From: Victivallis lenta
GTDB lineage: Bacteria; Verrucomicrobiota; Lentisphaeria; Victivallales; Victivallaceae
NCBI RefSeq assembly: GCF_009695545.1
Contig: NZ_VUNS01000009.1
Location: forward strand, 62,001-126,000
DNA length: 64,000 nt
Direction: 5' to 3'
Shown here: piece by piece, positions 44,053 through 52,771 of the stretch
Numbering within the stretch: the first letter of the stretch is position 1
Layout: the number at the start of each line of letters is the position of its first letter
Translations under genes and position numbers: made by a program
The notes under the pieces: model-generated
Told to the model about the DNA's origin: nothing
What the model saw: the letters and a program-made list of their open reading frames with translations, nothing else
The model's database searches: none

Positions 44053-46050
44053 TCAGCGGCCGCGGCGCCAGGACGCGACGGTTTCGGAATCGTAGAGAAG
44101 CCGGATGAAAAGGCCGCCGACCACGGAACGGGCCTGAAAGCCGACCTGCGCCCCGCTTCCGGTATCATACCAGTCGGTCATCGGCACCCGGCTGGGCGAC
44201 TCCTTCAGGAAATCGATCACCGGAGACAGCAGGGCCTGGAAATCGTCATCTTTTCCGGTCAGGCAGGCGCAGTAGAGAAGCCAGTCCAGCTTGGTGTAAT
44301 CCGCCCGGCTGTCGAGCGGCAGTCCGTAGCGGTTCTGGTGCGCCCGGTAGAAGGCGACCTCGCGCTCCGCCAGCGACGCAGGAAAAAGCTTCAGTTCGAG
44401 CAGCCGGTCATAAACCAGATTGTATTTCTGGCTCCAGGAACCCGCCTGATCGAAGGCCAGACGGGTGCATTCGCCGCCGTCGGCGGCCTTCAGCCATTCA
44501 GCGGCGAACTTCTCGGCAACGGCGCGGAAATATTCCGCATCGTCCGTTTCTCCCAGGATTCCGGCCGCCTGCGCGAAAGCGCCCAGCCCGAGGATCGCCT
44601 TCAGCGCCAGATTGGCGTTGTGCGCCAGATGCCCGGCGAAATCGTCGGTACAGAGCTGGGAAGCCGGGTCCATGCCGTTGCCGACCAGGTAAACCGCCCA
44701 CTTTCTGAGCTGTCCGTAGTGGCGGCCGACGAATTCACGGCGGTCGCCGAATTTGAGCAGAGCTCCGGCCAGAAGCAGCATGTTGCCGCATTCTTCGACC
44801 GGCATCTGCGTTTCCGGGTTGCAGTCGTACTGGCCGTTGGCCAGCGGATAAGTGCCGAGATCATGCGGGGCGAAATCACATTTCCAGCGCCGCGATTCGA
44901 GAAACTCAAATATCGGGACCAGCATGGCTTCGAGCAACTCCGGCGCGACGAGCAGAAACAGCGGCGCCGAAGGATAAGTCACGTCGACCGTCGCAATGCA
45001 GCCGTTGGAATGGTTCTCCTTTGAGAAGAACAGCGCCCTGCCCCGCCGGTCGGCGGCCAGCTTATGGGCGGCGACTGCCTGCCGGTAAGCGCCGGCGCAG
45101 AGCACGGCATAGTTTTCGCCCCCGAGTTTCCGGCAGTCGGCAAGCAGCCGGTCATCGAATTCCGCCGCACGGCGCTCGATTCCGGGGTAGTCGGCAAAAG
45201 CCCTGCCCAGCATGGCGGCGAAACTTTCTCCGTCTTTGCGCCAGTAATCGACCAGCTTCTCATTCAGGAACTCTATCGCGAAAATATCGTCGCAGGCCAC
45301 CGCCAGCCGCAGCGTCTCCGGGTCGGCGCCGACTCTGCCGAAATCATGTGACGCCGCGCAGACCGGCCAGTTGAAAAGCAGGGTGGTCATCGGGTCAAGC
45401 AGATCGTCGCAGCCGTCGATGGAACCGTCCCGGCAGAAACTCCCGCGCAGGATTTCGGCTTTCTGATACCGCAGCACGGTTGCCGGATCGGCCGGAGCGG
45501 CCAGATAGAGCCGCCCCCAGTCGATCTTGACGATATCGCCGCATTCGCGGAGCGGATGGTCGTTCAGGCCGCCGGCAAACGCCAGCTTCAGCCCGGCCGC
45601 TTCGCCGCGGCCGCCGGCAACCTGACGCCCGGCGCCGTTAACGATCCAGTCGGCGCCGCAATCCAGGTAGAACTGCACGTCGTGTTCACGGCCGTCGATG
45701 GCGCGGACCTCCGGAACCAGATAGCAGAGCGGGCGGCTGAGAAGTTCCGGATCATCCGGCAGCAGCGGCGAAAGGAAAGTGAATTTCAGCTCGACGCCGC
45801 CTGCCGAAAAGGTATAGATCGTCCGGGTCGGCAGAACTTCGCAGCCGGTCTGCTCCATCGCCTCGCCGCCGTCGGGACCGGCGAAACGCAAACTTCGGCC
45901 GTCGATCCGCAGAATGCCGGAGAGCCTGCTGTCGGCTCCTCCCCAGTGGCAGCTCCAGCTTTCGGTCAGCCGGTCGGAAAAGCTCCAGACGCTGAAAAAG
46001 GGGTCATGGACGACCAGCGGAACAGCGGGATAACGCCTCTGTTGTGTCAT
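44053..46050 (-). CDS. Glutaminase-A-like family protein (DUF4965/DUF5127/DUF1793)
   Basis: About 665 residues from the ATG at 46050, which has AAGGA nine bases upstream; the frame is open to 46155 but that part overlaps the esterase gene. The N-terminal motif PAVPLVVHDPFFSVWSFSDRLTE is typical of this family, and an (alpha/alpha) toroid-like C-terminal half follows (FAPHDLGTYPLANGQ; PVEECGNMLLL). Fungal members are called glutaminases, but bacterial ones cluster with glycosidases and probably act on carbohydrates. No signal peptide. It is the last gene of the minus-strand sugar cluster. Activity uncertain. Confidence 0.8.
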   Translation of the reverse strand: MTQQRRYPAVPLVVHDPFFSVWSFSDRLTESWSCHWGGADSRLSGILRIDGRSLRFAGPDGGEAMEQTGCEVLPTRTIYTFSAGGVELKFTFLSPLLPDDPELLSRPLCYLVPEVRAIDGREHDVQFYLDCGADWIVNGAGRQVAGGRGEAAGLKLAFAGGLNDHPLRECGDIVKIDWGRLYLAAPADPATVLRYQKAEILRGSFCRDGSIDGCDDLLDPMTTLLFNWPVCAASHDFGRVGADPETLRLAVACDDIFAIEFLNEKLVDYWRKDGESFAAMLGRAFADYPGIERRAAEFDDRLLADCRKLGGENYAVLCAGAYRQAVAAHKLAADRRGRALFFSKENHSNGCIATVDVTYPSAPLFLLVAPELLEAMLVPIFEFLESRRWKCDFAPHDLGTYPLANGQYDCNPETQMPVEECGNMLLLAGALLKFGDRREFVGRHYGQLRKWAVYLVGNGMDPASQLCTDDFAGHLAHNANLALKAILGLGAFAQAAGILGETDDAEYFRAVAEKFAAEWLKAADGGECTRLAFDQAGSWSQKYNLVYDRLLELKLFPASLAEREVAFYRAHQNRYGLPLDSRADYTKLDWLLYCACLTGKDDDFQALLSPVIDFLKESPSRVPMTDWYDTGSGAQVGFQARSVVGGLFIRLLYDSETVASWRRGR

Positions 46051-46103
46051 AATCGAAAATCCTTTTCTGTACGTGAAGATTGAAGATTCCCAAATTCCTG
46101 CGG

Positions 46104-46961
46104 TCAGGGCATGTCCGCCTGCCGCCTCAGCCAGCCGGCGGCAAGCAAAGGCCAATCCGCTACCGGCCTGCCGCTGCGGAGAATGCCGTAACCATGCCCG
46201 CCTTCGGCAAAAATATGAAGCTCCGCCTGAACCGATGCCCGTTTCAGGGCGCGGAACCAGCCGAGCGAATTCTCTACGCGGACCTGGTCATCCTCCGCCT
46301 GAACCATGAAAGCCGGAGGAGTTCCGGAGTCGATACGGAATTCCGGCGCCGGCGCAAGAGCGTCGTCGCAGAGATAGGCCGGATAAATCAACGCGGTGAA
46401 ATCCGGCCGGAACGGCAGCCGGTCCGCATCGTCAACCGGCGCATACGGCACCGGCTCCGCGGGGGCGGCAATCGACGCCGTCAGGTGCGCTCCCGCCGAG
46501 AAGCCGAGACAACCCGTCCGATCCGGCTGGATATGAAACGATTCCGCATGGAAGCGGATGAAACGCATCGCTCTCGCGGCGTCGGCGTGCGCGGCCTCCC
46601 GGCGATCCGGGCAGCGGTATTTCAGCAGAAAAGCGGAAAAACCGATCGAATTAAGCCAGCCGCAGATATCGCGGCCTTCATGGTTCCAGGCCAGAATCTC
46701 ATAGCCGCCGCCCGGACAGACCAGCACCGCCGGGTGCGGTCCCCGGCCGCTGGCCGGGAAGAAGGTCAGCGTCGGCCGGACGACGTCCGTCAGCCGGTCG
46801 ATCCCGTCCTCCGACGCCAGAAAACGTTCCGTGACAACACAATCCCCGTCCCGGGCGAAAGGAGCGGGCAACTCCCACAATAAATACTCCGGATTGCCGG
46901 CTCCCGCGCCGGTCACGCCGGAAGAGAAGCGCAACTCCTCCGGGACACCTTTGATACTCAT
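46104..46961 (-). CDS. Alpha/beta-hydrolase esterase (BD-FAE/acetyl-xylan-esterase-like)
   Basis: A 285-residue alpha/beta hydrolase. The oxyanion-hole motif HPAVLVCPGGGYEIL lies at about 76-90, the nucleophile elbow GFSAG has S155, AEDD near residue 236 supplies the acid and GGHGYG near 263 the histidine. The HEGRDICGWLNSIGFSAFLLKYR segment is typical of bifunctional feruloyl/acetyl esterases. No signal peptide. Start ATG at 46961 has GGAGGA seven bases upstream. Within the cluster it would remove ester groups from imported oligosaccharides so that the neighbouring glycosidases can act. Confidence 0.87.
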   Translation of the reverse strand: MSIKGVPEELRFSSGVTGAGAGNPEYLLWELPAPFARDGDCVVTERFLASEDGIDRLTDVVRPTLTFFPASGRGPHPAVLVCPGGGYEILAWNHEGRDICGWLNSIGFSAFLLKYRCPDRREAAHADAARAMRFIRFHAESFHIQPDRTGCLGFSAGAHLTASIAAPAEPVPYAPVDDADRLPFRPDFTALIYPAYLCDDALAPAPEFRIDSGTPPAFMVQAEDDQVRVENSLGWFRALKRASVQAELHIFAEGGHGYGILRSGRPVADWPLLAAGWLRRQADMP

Positions 46962-47009
46962 CGGAAAATCCTCCGTTTCAAACTGTCAGTTCCTGTCCGC
47001 CGGAAAACA

Positions 47010-48773
47010 TCAGAACCGAAGTTCCAGAAGTCCGGACTTCGAGAACGGTATCCGGGAAAGCCCGGCGGCGAGCGGCGCTCCGGAAATCCTCCGGCCGGTC
47101 GCGTCAAACCGGACGGCCTCCCGGGCCGGCAGCGGCAGGTCCAGCAGCAGCTGATCCGCACCGCTGCCGTTGACGATCCAGCAGCACGTTCCCGGCCTGC
47201 CGGGGACCCGTACCTCCGTCCCGGCGCCGTAAACGGCAATCACCGTTTCCGCGTCCGTCTCCGCAACCACCAGCGGATAATTGAGTTCCGGGTGGTACGG
47301 AGTCAGTTTCCCGAACAGCAGGACCTCCCAGTGGACGCGCATGAAACCAAGCCAGAACTTCAGCATGTTCCGATGCTCCTCCGGAATGGCGGCCAGCCGG
47401 ACGGAGATCTGCGGCACGCTGAAAATGACATTCAGCAGCTGCAGCGCGGCGTTTTCCGCCGTATCCCGCGCACTCCACTCCAGCATGTCGGAGTGAACCG
47501 CGGTATTGCCGGAGCTCAGCCGCAGATCGATCGTGCTCAGGCGATTGGACAGAATATCGCCGGGGCAGTCTCCGGCCCGGAACAGATTACCGTATTTGCG
47601 CACCGCCGGACCGATATAGCTCTGGCGGAACTCGATCAGGATTCCCGGCCTGATCCGTTCCAGGCGCGAACGGGTTTCCGAAAGCAGGCGGTTGACCGCC
47701 TCCGGCAGCGATTTGAAGTCCCGCCCGGCGTAATTTTCCCGGATGGCGGGGTCCTCCCCCTCGAAGCGGAAGCTGTCGATGAAATCGAGCTTGAAGCCGT
47801 CGATATCCCACTCCCGCAAGGTCTTCACATACGTGGAGATCAGAAACTCCCTCACCTCCGGAAAGCGCGGGTCGAGCACCGCCGTCTCCAAAGCCGGAAT
47901 CCGGTAAAGCACTTTATCCCGGAAACGCTCCCGGTTCCGGCTCCTGTCGCCCACGAACGGAACGGAGAACCAGACCAGATATTTCATCCCGAGCCGGTGA
48001 ATCCGTTCCACATGCGCCCGCATGTCGGGGAAGCGCCTCTTCGAAATCTCCCAGTCGCCGCAATACGCATACCCGCGCCGGTTGTCATCGGTCTGCCAGC
48101 CGTCGTCGACGATCAGCCCTTTCATGCCGTACTGCGCGGCAAGCGCGCATTCACGCTCCAGCTCCGGCGCGAAGAGCTCCTGGTGGTAGCTGTACCAGGA
48201 GGAGTAGAACGGCTCGTAAGCGGCCGGCGGAACGGCGGCGGCCACATATTCCGGAAAGGCGGCAAACCAGGCGAAGGCGTCGCGGATCGCGTCGGCATAG
48301 AAGAGCGGCCGGAAATCGAGCCGCAGCTCCGCATGATACGACGAAATCGGCGCTTCCGGACGGGAAAAGAGTTCGACCGAGCAAATGACTTCACAGCTTT
48401 CCTCGTGCACTCCGGCTTTGAACCGCACGGGACGCATGGCCTCGGAAACGGCGAACAGCAGACGGTTTTCCCCGGACTGGCTGCCGAGCAGCAGCACCGG
48501 CGCGGAGGTCGCCAGGTCGGAATTCAGCGGCGCACACCAGTCGGCCGGAATTTTTCGGACGAAAGCCCCGTTCGGCTGCCAGAGGAAGTGCATGTCCACG
48601 AGCGGCATGCGCCATTCGACAGTCAGCCGGGGCGGCGTCTCCGGCTCCGGACACTCCAGGTCAAGCCGGATCAGTTCCAGCCCGGGTTCAACAGTCTCCC
48701 GGGCGGCAGCCGGCCGCCAGCGGCCGAGCTCCCCGGTCAGCTCGATCTCTCCAATCAAACACGCGATTTTCAT
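47010..48773 (-). CDS. GH36-like glycoside hydrolase (alpha-galactosidase family)
   Basis: A 587-residue clan GH-D enzyme. The TIM barrel (about 185-500) shows VDDGWQTDD near 222, nucleophile D330 in DGFKLDFID and acid/base D402 in RAGDCPGD. An N-terminal beta-sandwich (1-170) and a C-terminal beta domain flank it, as in GH36. No signal peptide. It follows the SGNH hydrolase gene by 8 bases with GAGG before the ATG at 48773. Probably hydrolyses alpha-galactosides, or a related alpha-linked sugar, in the cytoplasm; specificity is not certain. Confidence 0.88.
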   Translation of the reverse strand: MKIACLIGEIELTGELGRWRPAAARETVEPGLELIRLDLECPEPETPPRLTVEWRMPLVDMHFLWQPNGAFVRKIPADWCAPLNSDLATSAPVLLLGSQSGENRLLFAVSEAMRPVRFKAGVHEESCEVICSVELFSRPEAPISSYHAELRLDFRPLFYADAIRDAFAWFAAFPEYVAAAVPPAAYEPFYSSWYSYHQELFAPELERECALAAQYGMKGLIVDDGWQTDDNRRGYAYCGDWEISKRRFPDMRAHVERIHRLGMKYLVWFSVPFVGDRSRNRERFRDKVLYRIPALETAVLDPRFPEVREFLISTYVKTLREWDIDGFKLDFIDSFRFEGEDPAIRENYAGRDFKSLPEAVNRLLSETRSRLERIRPGILIEFRQSYIGPAVRKYGNLFRAGDCPGDILSNRLSTIDLRLSSGNTAVHSDMLEWSARDTAENAALQLLNVIFSVPQISVRLAAIPEEHRNMLKFWLGFMRVHWEVLLFGKLTPYHPELNYPLVVAETDAETVIAVYGAGTEVRVPGRPGTCCWIVNGSGADQLLLDLPLPAREAVRFDATGRRISGAPLAAGLSRIPFSKSGLLELRF

Positions 48774-48781
48774 TCAATCCT

Positions 48782-49477
48782 CTAATCCTGTGATGCAAAA
48801 TGAACGGCGGCCGGCGCATCTCCATCCAGCAGCCGCTTCAGAAAAGCCGGATAAGTTTCGCCCGTCGCACTCCCCTGCCCTTCCATATAGGCGCCGCAGG
48901 TGATGCTGTCCCCCAGACAGACCACCCGGCGCGGATGCCAGTCAAACTCCTGAAACCTCCGGTACAGCGCCCGGGCCATCATCCGGTATCCTTCGGCGGT
49001 CGGATGCACGCTGTCAACCGCTCCGCTGTTGGCCGGATTGCGCAGCGGGGAGTCGAAGCTGTCCAGGTCGAAACGCGAGAAAATCCGGTGAATATCGCAC
49101 ACAGAAAGCTGCAACTCCTTCTCCAGACGCTCGATGACCGCATTGCCGAGTGCAATGCGCTCCGTCGGCGTTTCCGTCCATTTCTCCGCAGGCTGGAGCT
49201 GGTACTCCCGCTCCTCCGCCACGGGCGGGATGGTCAGCACCATCACCCTGCCCGCCGCCGAGAGTGCGGAAATCAGATATCTCATGTTGCTCTCGTACTC
49301 CTCCGGAGAAACTCCGTGACCGGCATCCCCGAGCATATCGTTGGTTCCGGCCAGCAGGAGGAAAACCTCTCCTCCCAGAGACAGCGCCTCCGGCAATTCC
49401 CGGCGGATGATGTCGCCGGTCCTGGCTCCGCAGATGCCGAGGTTGAAAACTTCCGATTGACGAAACGGTGAATTCAT
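48782..49477 (-). CDS. SGNH-family hydrolase with circularly permuted block order
   Basis: A 231-residue protein whose SGNH blocks run in the order II-III-V-I. The N-terminus has FNLGICGARTGDI (block II glycine), then LLLAGTNDML (44-47, block III Asn), then DSVHPTAEGY (D155, H158, block V). Only after that comes RVVCLGDSITCG with the catalytic S191 (block I), which ends the protein after about 40 more residues. In ordinary SGNH enzymes GDSIT is N-terminal. All catalytic residues are present, so the fold could close normally. ATG at 49477 has GGAAAG upstream; the open frame to 49540 is ignored. Likely a carbohydrate esterase in the sugar cluster. Confidence 0.85.
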   Translation of the reverse strand: MNSPFRQSEVFNLGICGARTGDIIRRELPEALSLGGEVFLLLAGTNDMLGDAGHGVSPEEYESNMRYLISALSAAGRVMVLTIPPVAEEREYQLQPAEKWTETPTERIALGNAVIERLEKELQLSVCDIHRIFSRFDLDSFDSPLRNPANSGAVDSVHPTAEGYRMMARALYRRFQEFDWHPRRVVCLGDSITCGAYMEGQGSATGETYPAFLKRLLDGDAPAAVHFASQD

Positions 49478-49529
49478 ACTGAATCTTTCCTGTATTGGGT
49501 TGAATAAACAAACAGCTGATCTGCAAAGG

Positions 49530-51836
49530 CTATTCGGCATCCCGCCGTCCGCCCCTGTCGACGGATTCCAGCTCGGCTTTGTCGGCGAGAGACATGTGCC
49601 CCTCCACGACGCCGTTGTCGAGGTCGTTGACGGCGGTGCGGCTTTCGAGGTCCCGGAACAGCCGGAAAAGGTCCCGGACTCCCCCGATGCCGAACCAGAC
49701 GGTGGTTACCGCCGCCAGTACCAGCGGGATCGCCAGCTGAACCACGAAGAAGTAGTGTCCCCACCACTCCAGCGGCCACGGCGAGAACAAATTCCAGAGC
49801 AGCACCCCCAGAAATGCCAGGCAGAAGGAGTAGACGAAGCTGTAGCCGAACAATCCCCACGCGATGACCCGGTCGCCGCGGGTGTACTCCGGCGTTATGC
49901 CGATCACATTCGCGAAAAATTCGCGCGGCGACCAGTGGAGTTTGAACCGCTTCGTCCCGTCGATCGCATATTTTCCGCGGTGGAGCATGCGGTCGAGGTT
50001 GAACGGCTCCCGGCAGGTCGCATACGAAACCAGGCAATAGAGCACGAAGGTCACGATCATGGTGAGGAAATAAAATTCGTAGGAGTTGACCGGGCATTTG
50101 ACCGCATCCATCTTCCAGACGATCCAGGGGTGGAAGGGTCCGGAGAGCGTCTCGAGCGCATTCCCCACCGCGACCGCCAGCCCGTTGCCGTCCAGAAACG
50201 GATAGATCGTATCGGCCCAGTTCCGCTGGATCAGAACTCCGCCGACCGCCATGACCATTCCGGTGATCAGCGAGGTGAAAGCCCCCGCCGTGGTGCCGAA
50301 CCGGCTGTAAAGACCGAAAATCATCACGGGAGCGCAGCCGCCCAGCCAGATGGAGGTCATCAGCGTCACGAACAGGTTGATGTAGTCCAGCTGCGACATG
50401 AAGTACGAGCCGCAGAAGAAAAAGACGCCGACGCCGATCGACACCAGCCGGATCACCCGGATATGCGACTCCGGCCTGAGCGGTTTTCCGCACAGCGGAA
50501 CGATCACGTCCTGCGTAATCGTCAGCGAAGCGCTGTAAATGCGCGTGTCGTCGGTGGAGAGCATGGCCAGCACCAGCAGCAGCGCGAAAAGCCCGAGGAT
50601 CACCGGCGGCAGAAGCTCGCGCATGGCGACCGGCAGCATCAGCTGATAATAGAGGGTGCGGAACTCCTGGAAAACGGCATTGCCGTTCCCGGTCTCCTGC
50701 AAAGTCCGGTGGACCGTTTCAAGATATGCGGTATCCAGGTTGTTCCGGTCGGCAAGCGGAGCGTCGCGGCCGATCACATGCTTCTGCTCCGGAATATCGC
50801 GGAGGCCGGCGACCAGCTTCGAACGCATCCCGTCATCCGGGACAAGTCCGTCCGCGATGCGGGTCGAGAGCCGGGTGCGGATCTCCCGGGCCTCATGGGA
50901 GAAACTGCCGTGGTTGAGCACGACGATCACCGCCACCGCGACCAGCAGATAAAAGATCACCCCGAGCATATTGCGCCAGGTGCCGAGCAGGCCGGCCATC
51001 TTCTGTTCGTGCGGAGATTTCGCGGCAGAGGTGATTCCCGCCCCGATCCAGCTGGCCTGATGCACGATCATCGTGGTAAAGGTGACGACCAGCATGAACA
51101 CGTTGAAATCGCGCATCTCATCGACGTCGAAGGGGTTCAGAAAGCTTTCGCCGGCCACGCGGTCCATCATGACCGGCACGATTTCAGTGCTCCATGAAAA
51201 TCTGTACAGCACGAACACGATCATCACCACCAGCAGCGGATAGCAGAACATGCCCTGAATCGCATCGGTGATCACCAGCGTCAGGGTTCCCCCGCAGCAG
51301 ATCAGGGTGATCGCCATCACCAGCACCAGAACCACCAGAAGCATGAAGGTCGGCAGCTCGCAGCCGAAAAACCCGATGCGTTCAGGCAGATCGAAGAAGT
51401 AGATGAAAAAACGCGCCGCCACCGCGGGCATGATCATATTGGCCAGCATTTCCGAGAGCGACCGCAGCGTCGCGGCGAAAATGCGCAGCGGGCGGCTGTA
51501 GCGCATTTCGAGGAACTGGCCCAGCGACATCGCCCGGGTTTCGCGGAAGCGGTAAGTGCAGTATCCGGTCAGGGCGATCACGATGCTCAGCGGCATCGCA
51601 AAGCCGTTCCAGAAGCTCAGGGCAAAGCCGGTTTTGTACTGCGCTTCCACATAGGCGACCAGCCCGATGATGGCCAGCGCGTTGGCCACGTCGCCGACGC
51701 TGATCACATACCGCCCGCACAACCGCCCCGCGACCAGGAAATCGGCCACGCTTTTCACGTATTTGCGGGAATAAAATCCCATTCCCATCACAAAGAGCAC
51801 GGGAACTGTCACAATCAGCCAGTCAAGAAGAGTCAT
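49530..51836 (-). CDS. Sodium:solute symporter (SSS family)
   Basis: A 768-residue membrane protein with about 13-15 predicted helices. The N-terminus (LLDWLIVTVPVLFVMGMGFYSRKYVKSVADFLVAGR) and the helix FLEMRYSRPLRIFAATLRSLSEM are typical of SSS sugar and sialic-acid carriers. A long loop near 320-385 and a C-terminal hydrophilic tail (DNGVVEGHMSLADKAELES) make it longer than most members. It is the only transporter in the window and lies among glycosidase and esterase genes, so it probably imports the released sugar or small oligosaccharide with sodium. Start ATG at 51836 has AAGG upstream. Confidence 0.9.
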   Translation of the reverse strand: MTLLDWLIVTVPVLFVMGMGFYSRKYVKSVADFLVAGRLCGRYVISVGDVANALAIIGLVAYVEAQYKTGFALSFWNGFAMPLSIVIALTGYCTYRFRETRAMSLGQFLEMRYSRPLRIFAATLRSLSEMLANMIMPAVAARFFIYFFDLPERIGFFGCELPTFMLLVVLVLVMAITLICCGGTLTLVITDAIQGMFCYPLLVVMIVFVLYRFSWSTEIVPVMMDRVAGESFLNPFDVDEMRDFNVFMLVVTFTTMIVHQASWIGAGITSAAKSPHEQKMAGLLGTWRNMLGVIFYLLVAVAVIVVLNHGSFSHEAREIRTRLSTRIADGLVPDDGMRSKLVAGLRDIPEQKHVIGRDAPLADRNNLDTAYLETVHRTLQETGNGNAVFQEFRTLYYQLMLPVAMRELLPPVILGLFALLLVLAMLSTDDTRIYSASLTITQDVIVPLCGKPLRPESHIRVIRLVSIGVGVFFFCGSYFMSQLDYINLFVTLMTSIWLGGCAPVMIFGLYSRFGTTAGAFTSLITGMVMAVGGVLIQRNWADTIYPFLDGNGLAVAVGNALETLSGPFHPWIVWKMDAVKCPVNSYEFYFLTMIVTFVLYCLVSYATCREPFNLDRMLHRGKYAIDGTKRFKLHWSPREFFANVIGITPEYTRGDRVIAWGLFGYSFVYSFCLAFLGVLLWNLFSPWPLEWWGHYFFVVQLAIPLVLAAVTTVWFGIGGVRDLFRLFRDLESRTAVNDLDNGVVEGHMSLADKAELESVDRGGRRDAE

Positions 51837-51899
51837 TGATCCGCAACCTTACTATCTGTATTTTCGCGCCATCCTGCCTTGCGCGGGCGCGACGGAAGA

Positions 51900-51927
51900 G
51901 AAAGCCGCCGTTGGAGGAGCGGCTTTC
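51900..51927 (-). terminator. Hairpin between prepilin-like and symporter genes
   Basis: A perfect 9-bp stem (51900-51908 with 51919-51927) with a 10-base loop lies in the 143-base gap. On the minus strand TCTTCC follows, a weak T-rich tail. It may partly terminate the transcript of the prepilin-like gene and set a lower level for the symporter. Confidence 0.4.
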
Positions 51928-51979
51928 CGCATGTTGTAGAGCGATTCCCGGGAAAATCCCGGTGTTTTCCGGAAAACGG

Positions 51980-52693
51980 TTATCTGCCGGTAATCTCCAG
52001 CCAATCGTCCAGAATCTTGTAGCCGGGCTTGTCGAAATCCGCGACATGGCCGTCGCCGTAAAAGATATTCATGCCGCCGGGATGGGCCGCAAAGGGGCCG
52101 ACGGAAAGAGCCGCCGTGCGCCACAGGTAGAATTCGGAAAACCATGCGGCATCCGGATTCTCCAGCCAGAAGCGTTTCCAGGAGTCGCCGATGCAGATGA
52201 CCCGGGACGGATTTCTCCGGTCAAGATCGCTCCGGGTGAAGAGGAACCATTCCCTGGGAGCCGGCCCCCAGGGGTTGTCCCCCACAAATTCGTTGTAACC
52301 GTAACTCAGGGGCAGCCGGGTCACCTGCCAGGCGTCGTGTCCGGAGTCGGCCGGGCAGCTGAGCACGGTCCGGGCCGTGGTCTCTTCGCCATAGTGGCCG
52401 ATATACAGCTTCACCAGAAGCTCCCACCACGGCAGCTGAGGATGAATGTCGGTCTTCATGCTGTTCGGCAGGAGATGTCCCGCGTGATCGTCGGAGTAGA
52501 TCGCGTAAAAAGTCCCCACCTGCTTGAGATTTCCCTTGCACTTGACGCTGTGAGCTGTCGCGCGGGAGCGATTCAGGGCGGGCATCAGAAGCGCCGCCAG
52601 GATGGCGATGATCGCAATCACGACTAAAAGTTCGATAAGTGTAAAACCGGACACCGCTTTGCGCGTGTTCCCCTTCCGACCGTACCTGCACAT
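51980..52693 (-). CDS. Prepilin-like protein with H-X9-DG motif
   Basis: About 237 residues from the ATG at 52693, which has AGGAG eight bases upstream; an open frame to 52765 is ignored. Basic leader, then G before [20 protein letters not shown] (prepilin peptidase site and helix). The body has cysteines around LSCPADSG, and [12 protein letters not shown] (H-X9-DG) lies near residue 205. It is located between the GH123-like enzyme and the symporter, repeating the pattern of one such protein per glycan module. Function unknown. Confidence 0.88.
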   Translation of the reverse strand: MCRYGRKGNTRKAVSGFTLIELLVVIAIIAILAALLMPALNRSRATAHSVKCKGNLKQVGTFYAIYSDDHAGHLLPNSMKTDIHPQLPWWELLVKLYIGHYGEETTARTVLSCPADSGHDAWQVTRLPLSYGYNEFVGDNPWGPAPREWFLFTRSDLDRRNPSRVICIGDSWKRFWLENPDAAWFSEFYLWRTAALSVGPFAAHPGGMNIFYGDGHVADFDKPGYKILDDWLEITGR

Positions 52694-52771
52694 ATATTTA
52701 CTCCTGATTTTATTGGTTAAGACGCATCCGCTCCCGGCAAGGCGAAGCGGATGCGGCCCGTTCACACCTGT

